Shown one piece after another: positions 45,209 to 55,002 of a DNA stretch of 62,253 bases (its first letter is position 1; each line of letters opens with the position of its first letter). The notes under the pieces are model-generated. The model was not told the DNA's origin. It worked only from the letters and a program-made list of their open reading frames with translations, and did not search any database. A program made the translations under genes and the position numbers. This DNA comes from an uncultured Clostridia bacterium (GTDB taxonomy: Bacteria > Bacillota > Clostridia > TANB77 > CAG-508): the NCBI GenBank assembly GCA_934122235.1, contig CAKOWE010000007.1, positions 1 to 62,253 of the forward strand, read 5' to 3'.

Positions 45209-46201
45209 CTATTTAATATCTTCGCTTTTTGCACTTCTAGTCATTAGCATTGTCACAGCTTCTTTTGGTGATAATTTATTATATAAAACATCATATACAG
45301 CTTCTACTATTGGCATTTCTACATCATATTTCTTAGCCAATTCATGTGCAACTTCTATATTATCTATACTTTCTATTGTCATTCCAACTTCTTGTTTTGC
45401 TTCTTCTACTGTTTTTCCTTGACCTATCAAATAACCTGCTTTTCTATTTCTACTATGTTCGCTTAAACAAGTAACTATTAAGTCGCCTAGACCTGTTAAC
45501 CCATAAAAAGTATCCTTTTCAGCTCCCATTTTTGTTCCTAGTCTTGTTATTTCTACTAACCCTCTTGTTGCTAAAGCCGCAAAAGAATTATCTCCTAGGT
45601 TTAACCCAGCAGCTATTCCTGCGCAAAAAGCAATTATGTTTTTTAAAGCTCCACCTAACTCTACGCCCTTAATGTCATGTGATGTGTAGATTCTCATAGT
45701 TTCGCTCATAAAAGATGATTGTATATTTTGCAATACTTCATCATATTTCGATGCTATTACTATTGCTGTTGGAATTAACAAAGATACTTCTTCTGCATGG
45801 CTTGGTCCAGACAATACTCCTATCATAGTATTTGGTAATTCATCTTCTAATACTTCTGTTAATGTTTTTAAGCTTCCTTGTTCAAATCCTTTTGAACATA
45901 TTATTACTTGTTGATTTGTTATGTATTGTTTGAATTGTTGTACTGTATTTCTCATAAATTTAGAAGGAGTTACAACTAATACTATATCTGATCCTTCTAT
46001 AACTTCTTTAAAATCTAAACTACAAACAACATTATCTGGTATTGTTGCTTTAGGTAAAAACATACATTTCTTTTCATTATTTATTAAATCAGCTTCTTCT
46101 TTAGCAAAAGACCATATTTTTACATTATGTCCTATCTTTGAAAGATATATTGCTAAAGCTACTCCCCAACTGCCACTGCCTATTATCGCTATATTTTTCA
46201 T
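45209..46201 (-). CDS. gpsA: Glycerol-3-phosphate dehydrogenase [NAD(P)+]
   Basis: Makes sn-glycerol 3-phosphate for phospholipids. It has 330 residues: Rossmann motif IIGSGSWGVALAIYLSK, VVTPSKFMRNTV, CSKGFEQGSLKTL, SGPSHAEEV, the catalytic Lys in GVELGGALKNIIAFCAGI and GDLIVTCLSEHSRNRKAGY. Directly downstream of plsY (30-base gap), which uses its product; the pair forms a logical lipid-synthesis unit with der upstream. Confidence 0.97.
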   Translation of the reverse strand: MKNIAIIGSGSWGVALAIYLSKIGHNVKIWSFAKEEADLINNEKKCMFLPKATIPDNVVCSLDFKEVIEGSDIVLVVTPSKFMRNTVQQFKQYITNQQVIICSKGFEQGSLKTLTEVLEDELPNTMIGVLSGPSHAEEVSLLIPTAIVIASKYDEVLQNIQSSFMSETMRIYTSHDIKGVELGGALKNIIAFCAGIAAGLNLGDNSFAALATRGLVEITRLGTKMGAEKDTFYGLTGLGDLIVTCLSEHSRNRKAGYLIGQGKTVEEAKQEVGMTIESIDNIEVAHELAKKYDVEMPIVEAVYDVLYNKLSPKEAVTMLMTRSAKSEDIK

Positions 46202-46231
46202 TTTTATTTCTCCTTTTTTATTTTATATTAT

Positions 46232-46867
46232 TTAATTTTTTACACTTAATTTCTTTTCTTCACCATTCATTATTCTTTTTATATTACTTCTATGATTAAA
46301 TATTACTATTAATGCAAGTAATATTCCAAATATTATATAATTATCTCCAATTATATAATTATCACGTATTACCAATGTCAATACTGGAAATAAAATTGCT
46401 GCCATAATTGAGCCTATTGAAACTGTTTTTGTAAGGAACATTACCAATAATGCAAATATCAAACATATTAGCCCTATTTGATAATTTATTAATAATATGA
46501 TTCCAAGTGATGTTGCAACACCTTTTCCACCTTTAAATTTAAAAAATACCGGAAAAGTATGTCCTAATATAACTGCAATTCCTGCTATTTGTATCATTAA
46601 CGCACCATTAGCATCTTCAACTATTTTGCTAAAAGCATATGCTAGTAATATTGCCACTACTCCTTTTAATATATCACATATCAAAGTTAATGCAGCCGCT
46701 TTTTTTCCAACCGTTCTTAATACATTTGTGCTTCCAGCATTTCCACTACCTTTTTCTCTTACATCAAATCCAGCCATTTTTTTGCTAAATATTACTGAAA
46801 AACTTATACTTCCTAAGCAATATGCTATTATTGCTATTAATATATATAATAATGTCAATCTATCCAT
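46232..46867 (-). CDS. plsY: Glycerol-3-phosphate acyltransferase PlsY
   Basis: Integral membrane acyltransferase using acyl-phosphate to acylate glycerol 3-phosphate. It has 211 residues and about five helices, with the three family motifs GSGNAGSTNVLRTVGKKAA, HTFPVFFKFKGGKGVATSLG and, near the end, IFNHRSNIKRIMNGEEKK. Start behind GAGGAGG. Operon der-plsY-gpsA. Confidence 0.96.
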   Translation of the reverse strand: MDRLTLLYILIAIIAYCLGSISFSVIFSKKMAGFDVREKGSGNAGSTNVLRTVGKKAAALTLICDILKGVVAILLAYAFSKIVEDANGALMIQIAGIAVILGHTFPVFFKFKGGKGVATSLGIILLINYQIGLICLIFALLVMFLTKTVSIGSIMAAILFPVLTLVIRDNYIIGDNYIIFGILLALIVIFNHRSNIKRIMNGEEKKLSVKN

Positions 46868-46925
46868 GTTTTTTCCTCCTCTGTTTAGTATATATACATA
46901 ATATAATCAACCATAAAAACTTATT

Positions 46926-48245
46926 TTATTCTTCTTTTTCACGACAAATTATTCTTACTGGTGTTCCTTCCAAACCAAAATTTGCTCTTATCTGATTTAC
47001 CAAATATCTCTCATATGAAAAATGGAATAATTCTTTTTTATTTACAAATATAACAAATGTTGGTGGTTTCGTTGACGCTTGAGTTGCATAAAGTATTTTT
47101 AGTCTTCTTCCCTTATCAGTTGGAGGTTGTACAACTGCAATCGCTTCATTTATTACTTGATTTAACATAGCAGTAGATACTCGCAGTGAATTTTGATTAG
47201 CAACATTGTTTATCATCTCAAACAATTTATCTACTCTTTGACCAGTTTTTGCTGATATAAACAATATTGGTGCATATGTTATATATGATAATTTTTCATA
47301 CACTTCTTTTTTATATTTTTCCAAAGTTCCTGTAGTTTTTTCCACTTCATCCCATTTATTTATTACAATTATAATTCCTTTTCCTGCTTCGTGTGCTTCT
47401 CCAGCAATTTTTGTATCTTGTTCAGTTACACCTTCTGTTGCATCAATCATGAGTAAACATACATCAGCTCTTTCTACAGCTAAAAGTGTACGCATTATGC
47501 TAAACTTTTCGATTGATTCTGTTACTTTGCTCTTTCTTCTAATTCCTGCCGTATCTATAAAATTGTATTTTCCAACATCATTTTCAAAGTAAGAATCAAT
47601 TGCGTCTCTAGTTGTTCCTGCTATATCACTTACTATAACTCTATTTTCTCCCAAAATTTTATTTACCAAAGATGATTTTCCAACATTAGGTTTTCCTATT
47701 ATTGCTACATTTATTATTTCATTATTATCTTCGTTATCGTTTTTGTCAGGCAATTTTTCATATATTTCATCTAACACATCGCCTAATCCTAAGGCATTAG
47801 TTGATGAAATTGGCATAGGTGTTCCCAATCCTAAATTATAAAATTCATACAATTCAGCTGGTGGTTCGCCGATATTGTCCGATTTATTACATACAAGAAT
47901 CACTGGTTTTTTAGATTTTTTTAGCATTATTGATATTTCTTTATCATCTGCAGTTACTCCTTGTTTTATATCTGTTAAAAATATTATAACATCAGCTATA
48001 TTTATAGCTATATTTGCCTGATTTCTCATTTGAGATATTATAATATCTTCACTTTCTGGTTCTATCCCCCCTGTGTCAATTAACGTAAATGTTCTATTTC
48101 TCCATGATGTATCTGCATACACTCTGTCTCTTGTTACTCCAGGCTTATCTTCAACTATAGATATTCTTTTTCCTATAATATAATTAAAAAAAGTTGATTT
48201 TCCAACATTGGGTCTACCTACTATTGCAACTATTGGTTTTGCCAT
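46926..48245 (-). CDS. der: GTPase Der (EngA)
   Basis: Double-GTPase needed for 50S ribosome assembly. The two G domains are visible: VGRPNVGKSTFFNYIIG with DTGGIEPES and NKSDNIG, and IGKPNVGKSSLVNKILG with DTAGIRRKSKV and NKWDEVEK, then the KH-like C-terminal domain (NQIRANFGLEGTPVRIICREK). About 439 residues. The start MAKPIVAIVGRPN at 48245 is the family norm; the ATG four codons upstream is less likely. Confidence 0.97.
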   Translation of the reverse strand: MAKPIVAIVGRPNVGKSTFFNYIIGKRISIVEDKPGVTRDRVYADTSWRNRTFTLIDTGGIEPESEDIIISQMRNQANIAINIADVIIFLTDIKQGVTADDKEISIMLKKSKKPVILVCNKSDNIGEPPAELYEFYNLGLGTPMPISSTNALGLGDVLDEIYEKLPDKNDNEDNNEIINVAIIGKPNVGKSSLVNKILGENRVIVSDIAGTTRDAIDSYFENDVGKYNFIDTAGIRRKSKVTESIEKFSIMRTLLAVERADVCLLMIDATEGVTEQDTKIAGEAHEAGKGIIIVINKWDEVEKTTGTLEKYKKEVYEKLSYITYAPILFISAKTGQRVDKLFEMINNVANQNSLRVSTAMLNQVINEAIAVVQPPTDKGRRLKILYATQASTKPPTFVIFVNKKELFHFSYERYLVNQIRANFGLEGTPVRIICREKEE

Positions 48246-48334
48246 ATATAATTTCACTCCTCCTCAAGTACAAACATAAAATATAGTTTTGATATAAATA
48301 TCATACACATTTTAAAAATATGACATTTCATTAA

Positions 48335-48820
48335 CTAAGTTGAACAGATTAAAGTAACTAATCCAACAATAGGTATCCATTTATTTACTTTATTTTTTAA
48401 TTCTTCTGCTTGTTCTCTTATGTTTTCGTCTACATCTTCATCCGTAAAACTTATTTCTATATGTGATATATTGTTTGCTCTGAAATTAATATTGAATTCT
48501 CTTACTTCATTTTCAGAAAAATTTTCTATTTTACAATATTTTGTTCCAAGATTTAATCCTCTAGAATTATATAAATCTATTTTTATATTTGTATTATCTA
48601 TTTTATTTCCAGTTGTATTTTTTATTGTTCCCTTTACATATCCATTAACAGCAGTTGCTTTGGCTTCATTTATTTTTACCTCTGGTGACTTCACTACAAT
48701 CTCATACGTCTTAATATTTTTATATGAATTTACAAGATATCTATATGTAAAAAAGTCAAATAATATATATGCTATAATCAATATTAATATATATCTCAGA
48801 AACACTTTCATTCTCTCCAT
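48335..48820 (-). CDS. Hypothetical membrane-anchored protein with FxLYD-like domain
   Basis: It has 161 residues with one N-terminal membrane helix (about 6-22, FLRYILILIIAYILFDFF). The extracytoplasmic domain has the look of the small beta-sandwich FxLYD family (NGYVKGTIKNTTGNKIDNTN, IKIDLYNSRGLNLGTKY). A C-terminal helix (NIREQAEELKNKVNKW) and hydrophobic end (IPIVGLVTLICS) follow. It lies 18 bases after mltG in the same direction, suggesting co-transcription and a wall- or envelope-related role. The family call is by pattern only. Confidence 0.7.
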   Translation of the reverse strand: MERMKVFLRYILILIIAYILFDFFTYRYLVNSYKNIKTYEIVVKSPEVKINEAKATAVNGYVKGTIKNTTGNKIDNTNIKIDLYNSRGLNLGTKYCKIENFSENEVREFNINFRANNISHIEISFTDEDVDENIREQAEELKNKVNKWIPIVGLVTLICST

Positions 48821-48838
48821 AAAAAAATTCTCCCTTCT

Positions 48839-49939
48839 TTAAAATTCATACCATAAACCTTGGTTTTGTAAATCTGATATTGTCTTTGAATGTTCCTCGC
48901 TTGTCCTGTTAAAATATACTTTTCCATTCTTATCTGCTACAAAATAAATGTAATCAGTATCACTAGGATTTAAAGCTGCTTCTATTGCACTTTTGCTCAC
49001 ACTTGATATTGGTCCAACTGGTAGCTTTCCTTCCATTTTTGGTCCTCGAGTATTATATGGATTATATGTGTTTAATTCTGATTTATATAAATCTCTCGTT
49101 CCAACCTCTACTTTTATTGCATAATAAGTTGTTACATCACTTTGTATTGCCATATTTACATTTAATCTATTATATATTACACTTGCAATATCTTTTCTAT
49201 CTTCTGGATATATTCCCTCCGTCTCAACAATTGAAGCTATTGTTAATATTTCATGTACTGAATAATTTTGATTTCCTAATTGTTCTTTATACTCGCTCAA
49301 TATTTTTTCTGTTTGTTTTAACATTGTATCAAAGATTTCCTCTACAGTTACATCTTTATTTTCAAAAAAATAAGTATCAGGGAACAAATACCCCTCTAAT
49401 GGATAATATATATTTTCATTTTTTATTTCATCAGTTAAAAACCAATATTTTTCTATTAACGAGTCTATATATTCTTCATTTTTTAATAATTCATACACTT
49501 GTTCTTTTGTATTGTTTGTCTCTTTTTCTATCTTATTAGCATACCAATTTATAGTTTTCCCCTCTATAAAAGTTATTGCAACTTGATTTTCAACGTATAA
49601 TTTTCCTGTCTGTAAAGTTTTTGTAATTTCAGAAACATTCATAGTTCTATACAACTCATACTTTCCAGCTTGAAAATTACTAATTTTATTTAGTTTTACA
49701 TAAACTTTAAAAGCAGTTTTGCTATTTATTAAGTCTTTTTCTTTCAATATATTTGCAATATCGTCTGCAGTTGAACCTAGTGGTATTTCTACTTCTATCT
49801 TTTCTGCTTTTATATTTTCTACTTTTTTACTACTGTTTTTATCAACTGGCAAAATTGATGCATTGTACCATAATATTGGTAATATTATGGCTAATATTAT
49901 TACAAATATTATAGCACTTACTATTCTCTTCTTCTTCAT
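48839..49939 (-). CDS. mltG: Endolytic transglycosylase MltG
   Basis: Membrane-anchored lytic transglycosylase that cuts nascent glycan strands and sets their length. Membrane helix at about residues 5-25, a LysM-like part (VEIPLGSTADDIANILKEKD, LQAGKYELYRTM-like NFQAGKYELYRTM), then the YceG domain with the catalytic Glu in EILTIASIVETEG, the QSDVTTYYAI block and YNTRGPKMEGKLPVGPIS. It has 366 residues, typical. Another wall-active enzyme near the FtsEX/M23 genes. Confidence 0.95.
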   Translation of the reverse strand: MKKKRIVSAIIFVIILAIILPILWYNASILPVDKNSSKKVENIKAEKIEVEIPLGSTADDIANILKEKDLINSKTAFKVYVKLNKISNFQAGKYELYRTMNVSEITKTLQTGKLYVENQVAITFIEGKTINWYANKIEKETNNTKEQVYELLKNEEYIDSLIEKYWFLTDEIKNENIYYPLEGYLFPDTYFFENKDVTVEEIFDTMLKQTEKILSEYKEQLGNQNYSVHEILTIASIVETEGIYPEDRKDIASVIYNRLNVNMAIQSDVTTYYAIKVEVGTRDLYKSELNTYNPYNTRGPKMEGKLPVGPISSVSKSAIEAALNPSDTDYIYFVADKNGKVYFNRTSEEHSKTISDLQNQGLWYEF

Positions 49940-50080
49940 TTTTTTCTCCTTTATTGTGCAAAAATGTAATTTTTTTATAACTTAAGTCATTTTTTCTCAT
50001 TAATGTAATTACTATATCATAAAATATTTAATTAGTGAATATATTTTAATAAAATATTTTCATATCATATAAATACAAAA

Positions 50081-50124
50081 TTTTACATAAATGTATTTAT
50101 TTTTACATAAATTTGTTGTATAAT
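50081..50124 (+). promoter_or_regulatory. Promoter region with paired TTTTACATAAAT repeats ahead of the nfeD-SPFH operon
   Basis: The 12-mer TTTTACATAAAT occurs at 50081 and again at 50101, 20 bases apart (about two helical turns), just upstream of a TATAAT at 50119-50124. There is no good -35 at 17 bases, so an activator or alternative sigma factor may be involved (inference). Confidence 0.45.
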
Positions 50125-50163
50125 ATTATTGTGTGATTATTAACTTATGAGGAGGTATGCCAT

Positions 50164-50616
50164 ATGGCTATGTGGCAAATTTGGTTAATTCTTTCAGGAT
50201 TATTTTTTATAGGAGAAATTATAACCGTTGGTTTCTTTGTATTATGGCTTTCTATAGGTAGTTTAATTGCAATGATAATCAGCATATTTGCTCCAAGTTC
50301 TATAATTCTTCAAACAGCAATATTTGTTATATCTTCATCTATATTAATCTTATTTACAAAACCATTGGTAGACAAATATATTAACAAAAGCACAATTAAA
50401 ACAAACTCTTATTCTTTAATAGGAAAAAAAGCTATTGTTATAACAGATATTAATTCACTAGATTCAACCGGTCAGGTTAAAGTTAATGGTGATGTTTGGT
50501 CTGCTAAAACAGATAACGAAGAAATTATAAAAAAAGGTACTGAAGTTGAAATTTTACAAATCAATGGTGTAAAGCTTTTAGTAAAGCCTTGTGAAGTTAC
50601 AAGTCAATTTATTTAA
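50164..50616 (+). CDS. NfeD family membrane protein
   Basis: Small membrane protein that usually works with SPFH (flotillin/stomatin-like) proteins in membrane organisation. It has 150 residues: helices at about 5-25, 28-45 and 50-67 (PSSIILQTAIFVISSSILIL), then the C-terminal OB-fold domain (about 80-145) with LIGKKAIVITDI, GQVKVNGDVWSAK and GTEVEILQINGVKLLVK. It starts behind GAGGAGG and is followed 40 bases later by its SPFH partner. Confidence 0.92.
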   Translation: MAMWQIWLILSGLFFIGEIITVGFFVLWLSIGSLIAMIISIFAPSSIILQTAIFVISSSILILFTKPLVDKYINKSTIKTNSYSLIGKKAIVITDINSLDSTGQVKVNGDVWSAKTDNEEIIKKGTEVEILQINGVKLLVKPCEVTSQFI

Positions 50617-50656
50617 ACATTAATATTAATTTTATATATTTTTAGGAGGTTATTAT

Positions 50657-51562
50657 ATGCCATTTTTAATTATTATTTTACTTATCATCATAGTAATTGC
50701 AGTTAAATCAATTAAGGTTGTTAGACAAGCCGAAGTTTATATTATAGAAAGATTAGGTAAATTTCATAAAATAGCTGATGCTGGTCTTACAATTATAATT
50801 CCTTTTTGTGACCACGTAAGAAGCGTTGTTAGTTTAAAGGAACAAACAATGGATATTCCACCACAAGGAGTTATTACTCAAGATAACGTTACAATAACAA
50901 TTGACACAGTTGTGTTTTACCAAATAACAGATCCTGCAAAAGCAGTATACGAAATTCAATCTTTGAAAAAAGGTATTGAGTATTTAGCTATAACAACAAT
51001 ACGTGATATTGTTGGTAAAATGGACTTAGATTCTACATTTAGTTCTAGAGACGCTATTAATACAAAATTAAGAGTTATACTTGATGAAGCTACTGACAAA
51101 TGGGGATGTAAAGTAAATCGAGTTGAAATTAAAGATATTACTCCTCCAGCAGATATTCGTGATGCAATGGAAAAACAAATGAATGCAGAAAGAAATAAAA
51201 GAGCATTAATATTACAAGCAGAAGGAGAAAAACAATCTGCAATTACAATAGCTGAAGGACGTAAAGAAGCCGCTATATTGGAAGCTGAAGCTGAAAAAGA
51301 AGCCCAAATAAGACGTGCAGTCGGTGAAGCTCAAGCTATAAAAGAAGTAGCTAATGCTAAAGCTAAAGAAATTCAAATGGTTTATGAGGCGATTAAGAAT
51401 GCCGACCCTGATGAAAAATTAGTTCAATTAAAATCATTAGAAGCCTTAGAAGAAGTTGCCAAAGGTGAAGCAAACAAAGTATTTATTCCTTTCGAAGCAA
51501 CATCAACACTTGCAAGCTTAGGTGCAATTAAAGATGTTTTAAAAGACGACAAAAAGAAGTAA
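50657..51562 (+). CDS. SPFH/band-7 domain membrane protein (QmcA/stomatin-like)
   Basis: Membrane-scaffold protein with one N-terminal helix (about 2-18) and a band-7 domain (about 20-190) containing VRQAEVYIIERLGKFHK, SLKEQTMDIPPQGVITQDNV and TTIRDIVGKMDLDSTFSSRD. A long coiled coil rich in Ala, Glu and Lys follows (about 185-250, AEGRKEAAILEAEAEKEAQI). It has 301 residues. Oligomeric rings next to FtsH-type proteases are known for relatives. Forms a two-gene operon with the NfeD gene and ends at a clear terminator. Confidence 0.94.
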   Translation: MPFLIIILLIIIVIAVKSIKVVRQAEVYIIERLGKFHKIADAGLTIIIPFCDHVRSVVSLKEQTMDIPPQGVITQDNVTITIDTVVFYQITDPAKAVYEIQSLKKGIEYLAITTIRDIVGKMDLDSTFSSRDAINTKLRVILDEATDKWGCKVNRVEIKDITPPADIRDAMEKQMNAERNKRALILQAEGEKQSAITIAEGRKEAAILEAEAEKEAQIRRAVGEAQAIKEVANAKAKEIQMVYEAIKNADPDEKLVQLKSLEALEEVAKGEANKVFIPFEATSTLASLGAIKDVLKDDKKK

Positions 51563-51581
51563 TTAATTTAATAATATTTAT

Positions 51582-51612
51582 GAGGTACACTATATATGTA
51601 CCTCTATTTTTT
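51582..51612 (+). terminator. Terminator of the nfeD-SPFH operon
   Basis: Stem GAGGTAC / GTACCTC with a short loop and a T run (TATTTTTT), 20 bases after the stop. Confidence 0.85.
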
Positions 51613-51790
51613 ACCGCAAAAAATATTTGTTCTGTTATATTGTAAATCTCTCAATTATAAATTTATCTGTTTGTCTTAGATATTATCTCCACATATTATT
51701 TAGATTCCATATATTGCCTTTGCTTTTACACAAATATTATGTTAACATTGTATATATACACTTAACAGATTATTAGAATGGAGGTATCTT

Positions 51791-52033
51791 ATGATTCAAA
51801 ATTTGTTTTCTAAAATTTCTAAAATCGATAAATCTATTTTAAAAATTATAAAAAAAATACAAATAGTTTCTTTTTTTATTTGTATAATCTCCGCCCTAAT
51901 ATTGTCTATGTACATATTTTATCCATTATCTCATATCACATATTTAGTTGGTTTAAGTTTATTTAAAAGTGGATTAACAATCGCAGTATTTGGGTTTATT
52001 TGCGGAATTGGCTTTGATTTTTTAAAACGTTAA
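51791..52033 (+). CDS. Small two-helix membrane protein
   Basis: Eighty residues of unknown family. A short basic amphipathic start (SKISKIDKSILKIIKKIQ) precedes two hydrophobic helices (about 27-47 VSFFICIISALILSMYIFY, quoted within limits, and about 58-75). It ends in FLKR. Ribosome site TGGAGG is well placed. It lies alone on the plus strand and ends at a hairpin shared with gatB. Confidence 0.7.
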   Translation: MIQNLFSKISKIDKSILKIIKKIQIVSFFICIISALILSMYIFYPLSHITYLVGLSLFKSGLTIAVFGFICGIGFDFLKR

Positions 52034-52061
52034 AAGGGATGCTTTAATAAACACCCCTTTT
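52032..52061. terminator. Bidirectional terminator between the small membrane gene and gatB
   Basis: Stem AAAAGGGATG / CACCCCTTTT (one bulge or mismatch) followed by TATTTTATTT on the plus strand; A-rich on the other side. Confidence 0.75.
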
Positions 52062-52064
52062 ATT

Positions 52065-53504
52065 TTATTTATTCAATTCTTCTAAGAACATTTTATTTAA
52101 CATTCCAGGATTTGCTTTTCCTTTTGTTTCTTTCATTGCCTGTCCAACTAAAAATCCTAACGCTTTATCTTTTCCAGCCTTATAGTCTATTACTGATTGT
52201 TGATTATTTTCCAATACCTTTAAAACAACTTCTTTTATAGCTCCCTCATCAGATATTTGTATCCAACCTTTTTCTTCAACTATTTTTATTGGTTCTTTTG
52301 GATTTTCAAAAAGTTCTACTAGCACTTTTTTGGCTATACTACTACTAATAGTTCCTTTGTCTATTAATACAACTAAATTTCCTAATTGTTCAGATGTAAA
52401 TGGTATTTGTTCTGGCTCTAGTTCTCTTTCATTTAATTCTTTTGTTATATCTGTCATTATCCAATTGCTTACAGCCTTTGGATTTCCACATATTTTTGAA
52501 GCTCCTTCAAATAAATTTGATAAATATTTAGATGCAGTTAACAAATTTGCATCATATTCAGGCAATCCTATTTCTTCTATATATCTCTTTTTTCTGCTTT
52601 CTGGTAATTCTGGTAAATTTTTTCTTATTTCTTCTATATATTCATCACTCATTTTTATAGCTAACAAATCAGGGTCTGGGAAATATCTATAATCTTGTGC
52701 ATCTTCTTTATCTCTCATTGGAAATGTTTTTCCAGATACATCATCCCATCTTAATGTTTCTTGTTCTATTTTTCCACCATCTTCTAATACATCAATTTGT
52801 CTATCTGCTTCATATTCTATGGCTCTTACTATAGATCTAAAAGAATTCATATTCTTCATTTCTGTTCTTGTTCCGTATTCTGTTGCTCCTTTTTTTCTGA
52901 CAGATACGTTTACATCTGCCCTCAATGATCCTTCTTGCATTTTACAATCTGAAACCTCTATATACTCCAATATAGATTTTAATTTTCTTAAATAGCTTTC
53001 TACTTCTTTTGCACTTCTTAAATCTGGCTCAGATACTATTTCAATTAAAGGAACACCTGCTCTATTTAAATCAACCAAACTTCCTCTGCCATATTCATCA
53101 TGATTTAATTTTCCAGCATCTTCTTCAATATGAATTCTAGTAAGTCTTATTTTTTTCTTGCCTTCTTCAGTTTCAATTTCCACAAATCCTCTTTCACAAA
53201 GTGGCATGTCATATTGTGATATTTGATATGCTTTAGGTAAATCTGGATAAAAATAATTTTTTCTATCATTTTTGCTATTTCTAGCTATCTCACAATTAGT
53301 AGCAATTCCAGCTTTTATTGCATATTCTACTACTTTTTCATTTAACACTGGTAATGTTCCTGGCATTGCCATACATACAGGACAGCAATGTGTATTTGGC
53401 TCTCCTCCAAACTCTGTAGGACATGAACAGAATATTTTTGTTTTTGTAGATAATTCTGCATGTACTTCAAGACCCATTACTATTTCATAATCTTCTCTTG
53501 ACAT
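52065..53504 (-). CDS. gatB: Aspartyl/glutamyl-tRNA amidotransferase subunit B
   Basis: Kinase-like subunit of GatCAB, which converts mischarged Glu-tRNA-Gln (and Asp-tRNA-Asn) to the correct form. It has 479 residues: GLEVHAELSTKTKIFCSC at the start with paired Cys and the CCPVCMAMPGTLPVLNE zinc or structural Cys, EEDAGKLNHD, AGVPLIEIVSEPDLRS, and the C-terminal YqeY-like tail (GFLVGQAMKETKGKANPGMLN). Last gene of gatC-gatA-gatB. Confidence 0.97.
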   Translation of the reverse strand: MSREDYEIVMGLEVHAELSTKTKIFCSCPTEFGGEPNTHCCPVCMAMPGTLPVLNEKVVEYAIKAGIATNCEIARNSKNDRKNYFYPDLPKAYQISQYDMPLCERGFVEIETEEGKKKIRLTRIHIEEDAGKLNHDEYGRGSLVDLNRAGVPLIEIVSEPDLRSAKEVESYLRKLKSILEYIEVSDCKMQEGSLRADVNVSVRKKGATEYGTRTEMKNMNSFRSIVRAIEYEADRQIDVLEDGGKIEQETLRWDDVSGKTFPMRDKEDAQDYRYFPDPDLLAIKMSDEYIEEIRKNLPELPESRKKRYIEEIGLPEYDANLLTASKYLSNLFEGASKICGNPKAVSNWIMTDITKELNERELEPEQIPFTSEQLGNLVVLIDKGTISSSIAKKVLVELFENPKEPIKIVEEKGWIQISDEGAIKEVVLKVLENNQQSVIDYKAGKDKALGFLVGQAMKETKGKANPGMLNKMFLEELNK

Positions 53505-53515
53505 ATATCTTCCTC

Positions 53516-54982
53516 CTATTTTTTGAATGTTGGTTTATTAGCTCTAAAATTAGTATTTTGTTCATATGTATACGCTGCTCTTAACATTGTTTCTTCTGAA
53601 AAATGATTTCCTATTAATTGGAACCCAATTGGCATTCCTTGTGAATCTAATTTACATGGAACAGATATTCCTGGTAATCCACCAATATTTACAGATACTG
53701 TACAAATATCTGCTAAATACATTTCTAATGGATTATTAGATCTTGTTCCTATATTGAATGCAACAGTCGGAGATGTTGGTGTTAATAGTACGTCATATTT
53801 ATTAAATAACTTATCAAATTCATTTTTTACAACTGTTCTTACTTTTTGTGCTTTTTTGTAATATGCATCATAATATCCTGAACTTAATACATATGTTCCT
53901 AACATTATTCTTCTCTTTACTTCTTCTCCAAATCCTTCACTTCTTGAATTTACATATATATCTTTTAAATTTTTAAAATCTTTTGTTCTATATCCATATC
54001 TTATACCATCAAATCTTCCTAAATTAGAACTAGCTTCCGCACAAGCAATTATATAATATGTTGCTAAAGCATAATCAGTAACTTCCATTGAGCACTCTTC
54101 TACCGTTGCTCCCATTTCTTCATATTTTTTAGCAACTTCTAATATTGCCTGTTTTACTTCTGGATTAATTCCATCTCCGAAATATTCTTTTGGTAATCCT
54201 ATTTTTAGTCCTTTTACATCATCTACTAATGCTTTTGTATAATCTTTCTTTTCTATGTTTAATGATGTAGTATCTTTTTCGTCATGACCTGTTATCAAGT
54301 TTAATAATAAAGCTGAATCTGTAACATCTTTTGTTATAGGTCCAATTTGATCTAAAGACGATGCAAAAGCTACTAACCCATATCTAGATACTAATCCATA
54401 TGTTGGTTTTAATCCAACGACTCCACAAAAAGAAGAAGGTTGACGAATAGATCCGCCTGTATCAGAGCCTAGTGCCCAAGGAACCATATCAGCTGCCACT
54501 GCAGCAGCGCTTCCTCCACTTGAACCTCCTGGAACTTTATTTAAATCCCACGGATTTTTTGTTTTCTTAAAATATGAATATTCTGTTGATGCACCCATTG
54601 CAAATTCATCCATATTTAATTTACCTAATATTACCATATTTTCATCATTAATTTTGTTAATAACTGTTGCATCATACGGTGCAATAAAATTTTCCAACAT
54701 TTTTGATGCACATGTGGTTTTTACACCTTTTGTACATATATTATCTTTTATTCCTATTGGAATTCCTGCATATTTTGAAGTTACATCTCCATTTTCTACT
54801 TTTTCTTGAATTTCTTTTGCTTTTTCTGTTGCTTTATCTATTGTTGTTGTAACAAAAGCATCAACATCTTTCTCTTTATCATTTATTCTATCTGCATAAC
54901 TTTTTGTTATTTCTGTTATTGTGATTTCCTTATTTTTTAACTTGTCCATAAGTTCATGTACTGTCAATTCGTAAAGTTCCAT
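53516..54982 (-). CDS. gatA: Glutamyl-tRNA amidotransferase subunit A
   Basis: Amidase subunit that frees ammonia from glutamine. Amidase signature with the Ser-cisSer-Lys triad: GIPIGIKDNICTKGV (Lys), then KVPGGSSGGSAAAVAADM and GSDTGGSIRQPSSFCGVVGL. It has 488 residues. It starts behind TGGAGG 20 bases after gatC and passes to gatB after 11 bases. Confidence 0.97.
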   Translation of the reverse strand: MELYELTVHELMDKLKNKEITITEITKSYADRINDKEKDVDAFVTTTIDKATEKAKEIQEKVENGDVTSKYAGIPIGIKDNICTKGVKTTCASKMLENFIAPYDATVINKINDENMVILGKLNMDEFAMGASTEYSYFKKTKNPWDLNKVPGGSSGGSAAAVAADMVPWALGSDTGGSIRQPSSFCGVVGLKPTYGLVSRYGLVAFASSLDQIGPITKDVTDSALLLNLITGHDEKDTTSLNIEKKDYTKALVDDVKGLKIGLPKEYFGDGINPEVKQAILEVAKKYEEMGATVEECSMEVTDYALATYYIIACAEASSNLGRFDGIRYGYRTKDFKNLKDIYVNSRSEGFGEEVKRRIMLGTYVLSSGYYDAYYKKAQKVRTVVKNEFDKLFNKYDVLLTPTSPTVAFNIGTRSNNPLEMYLADICTVSVNIGGLPGISVPCKLDSQGMPIGFQLIGNHFSEETMLRAAYTYEQNTNFRANKPTFKK

Positions 54983-55002
54983 TCTATTTCCTCCAATCTC
55001 TT

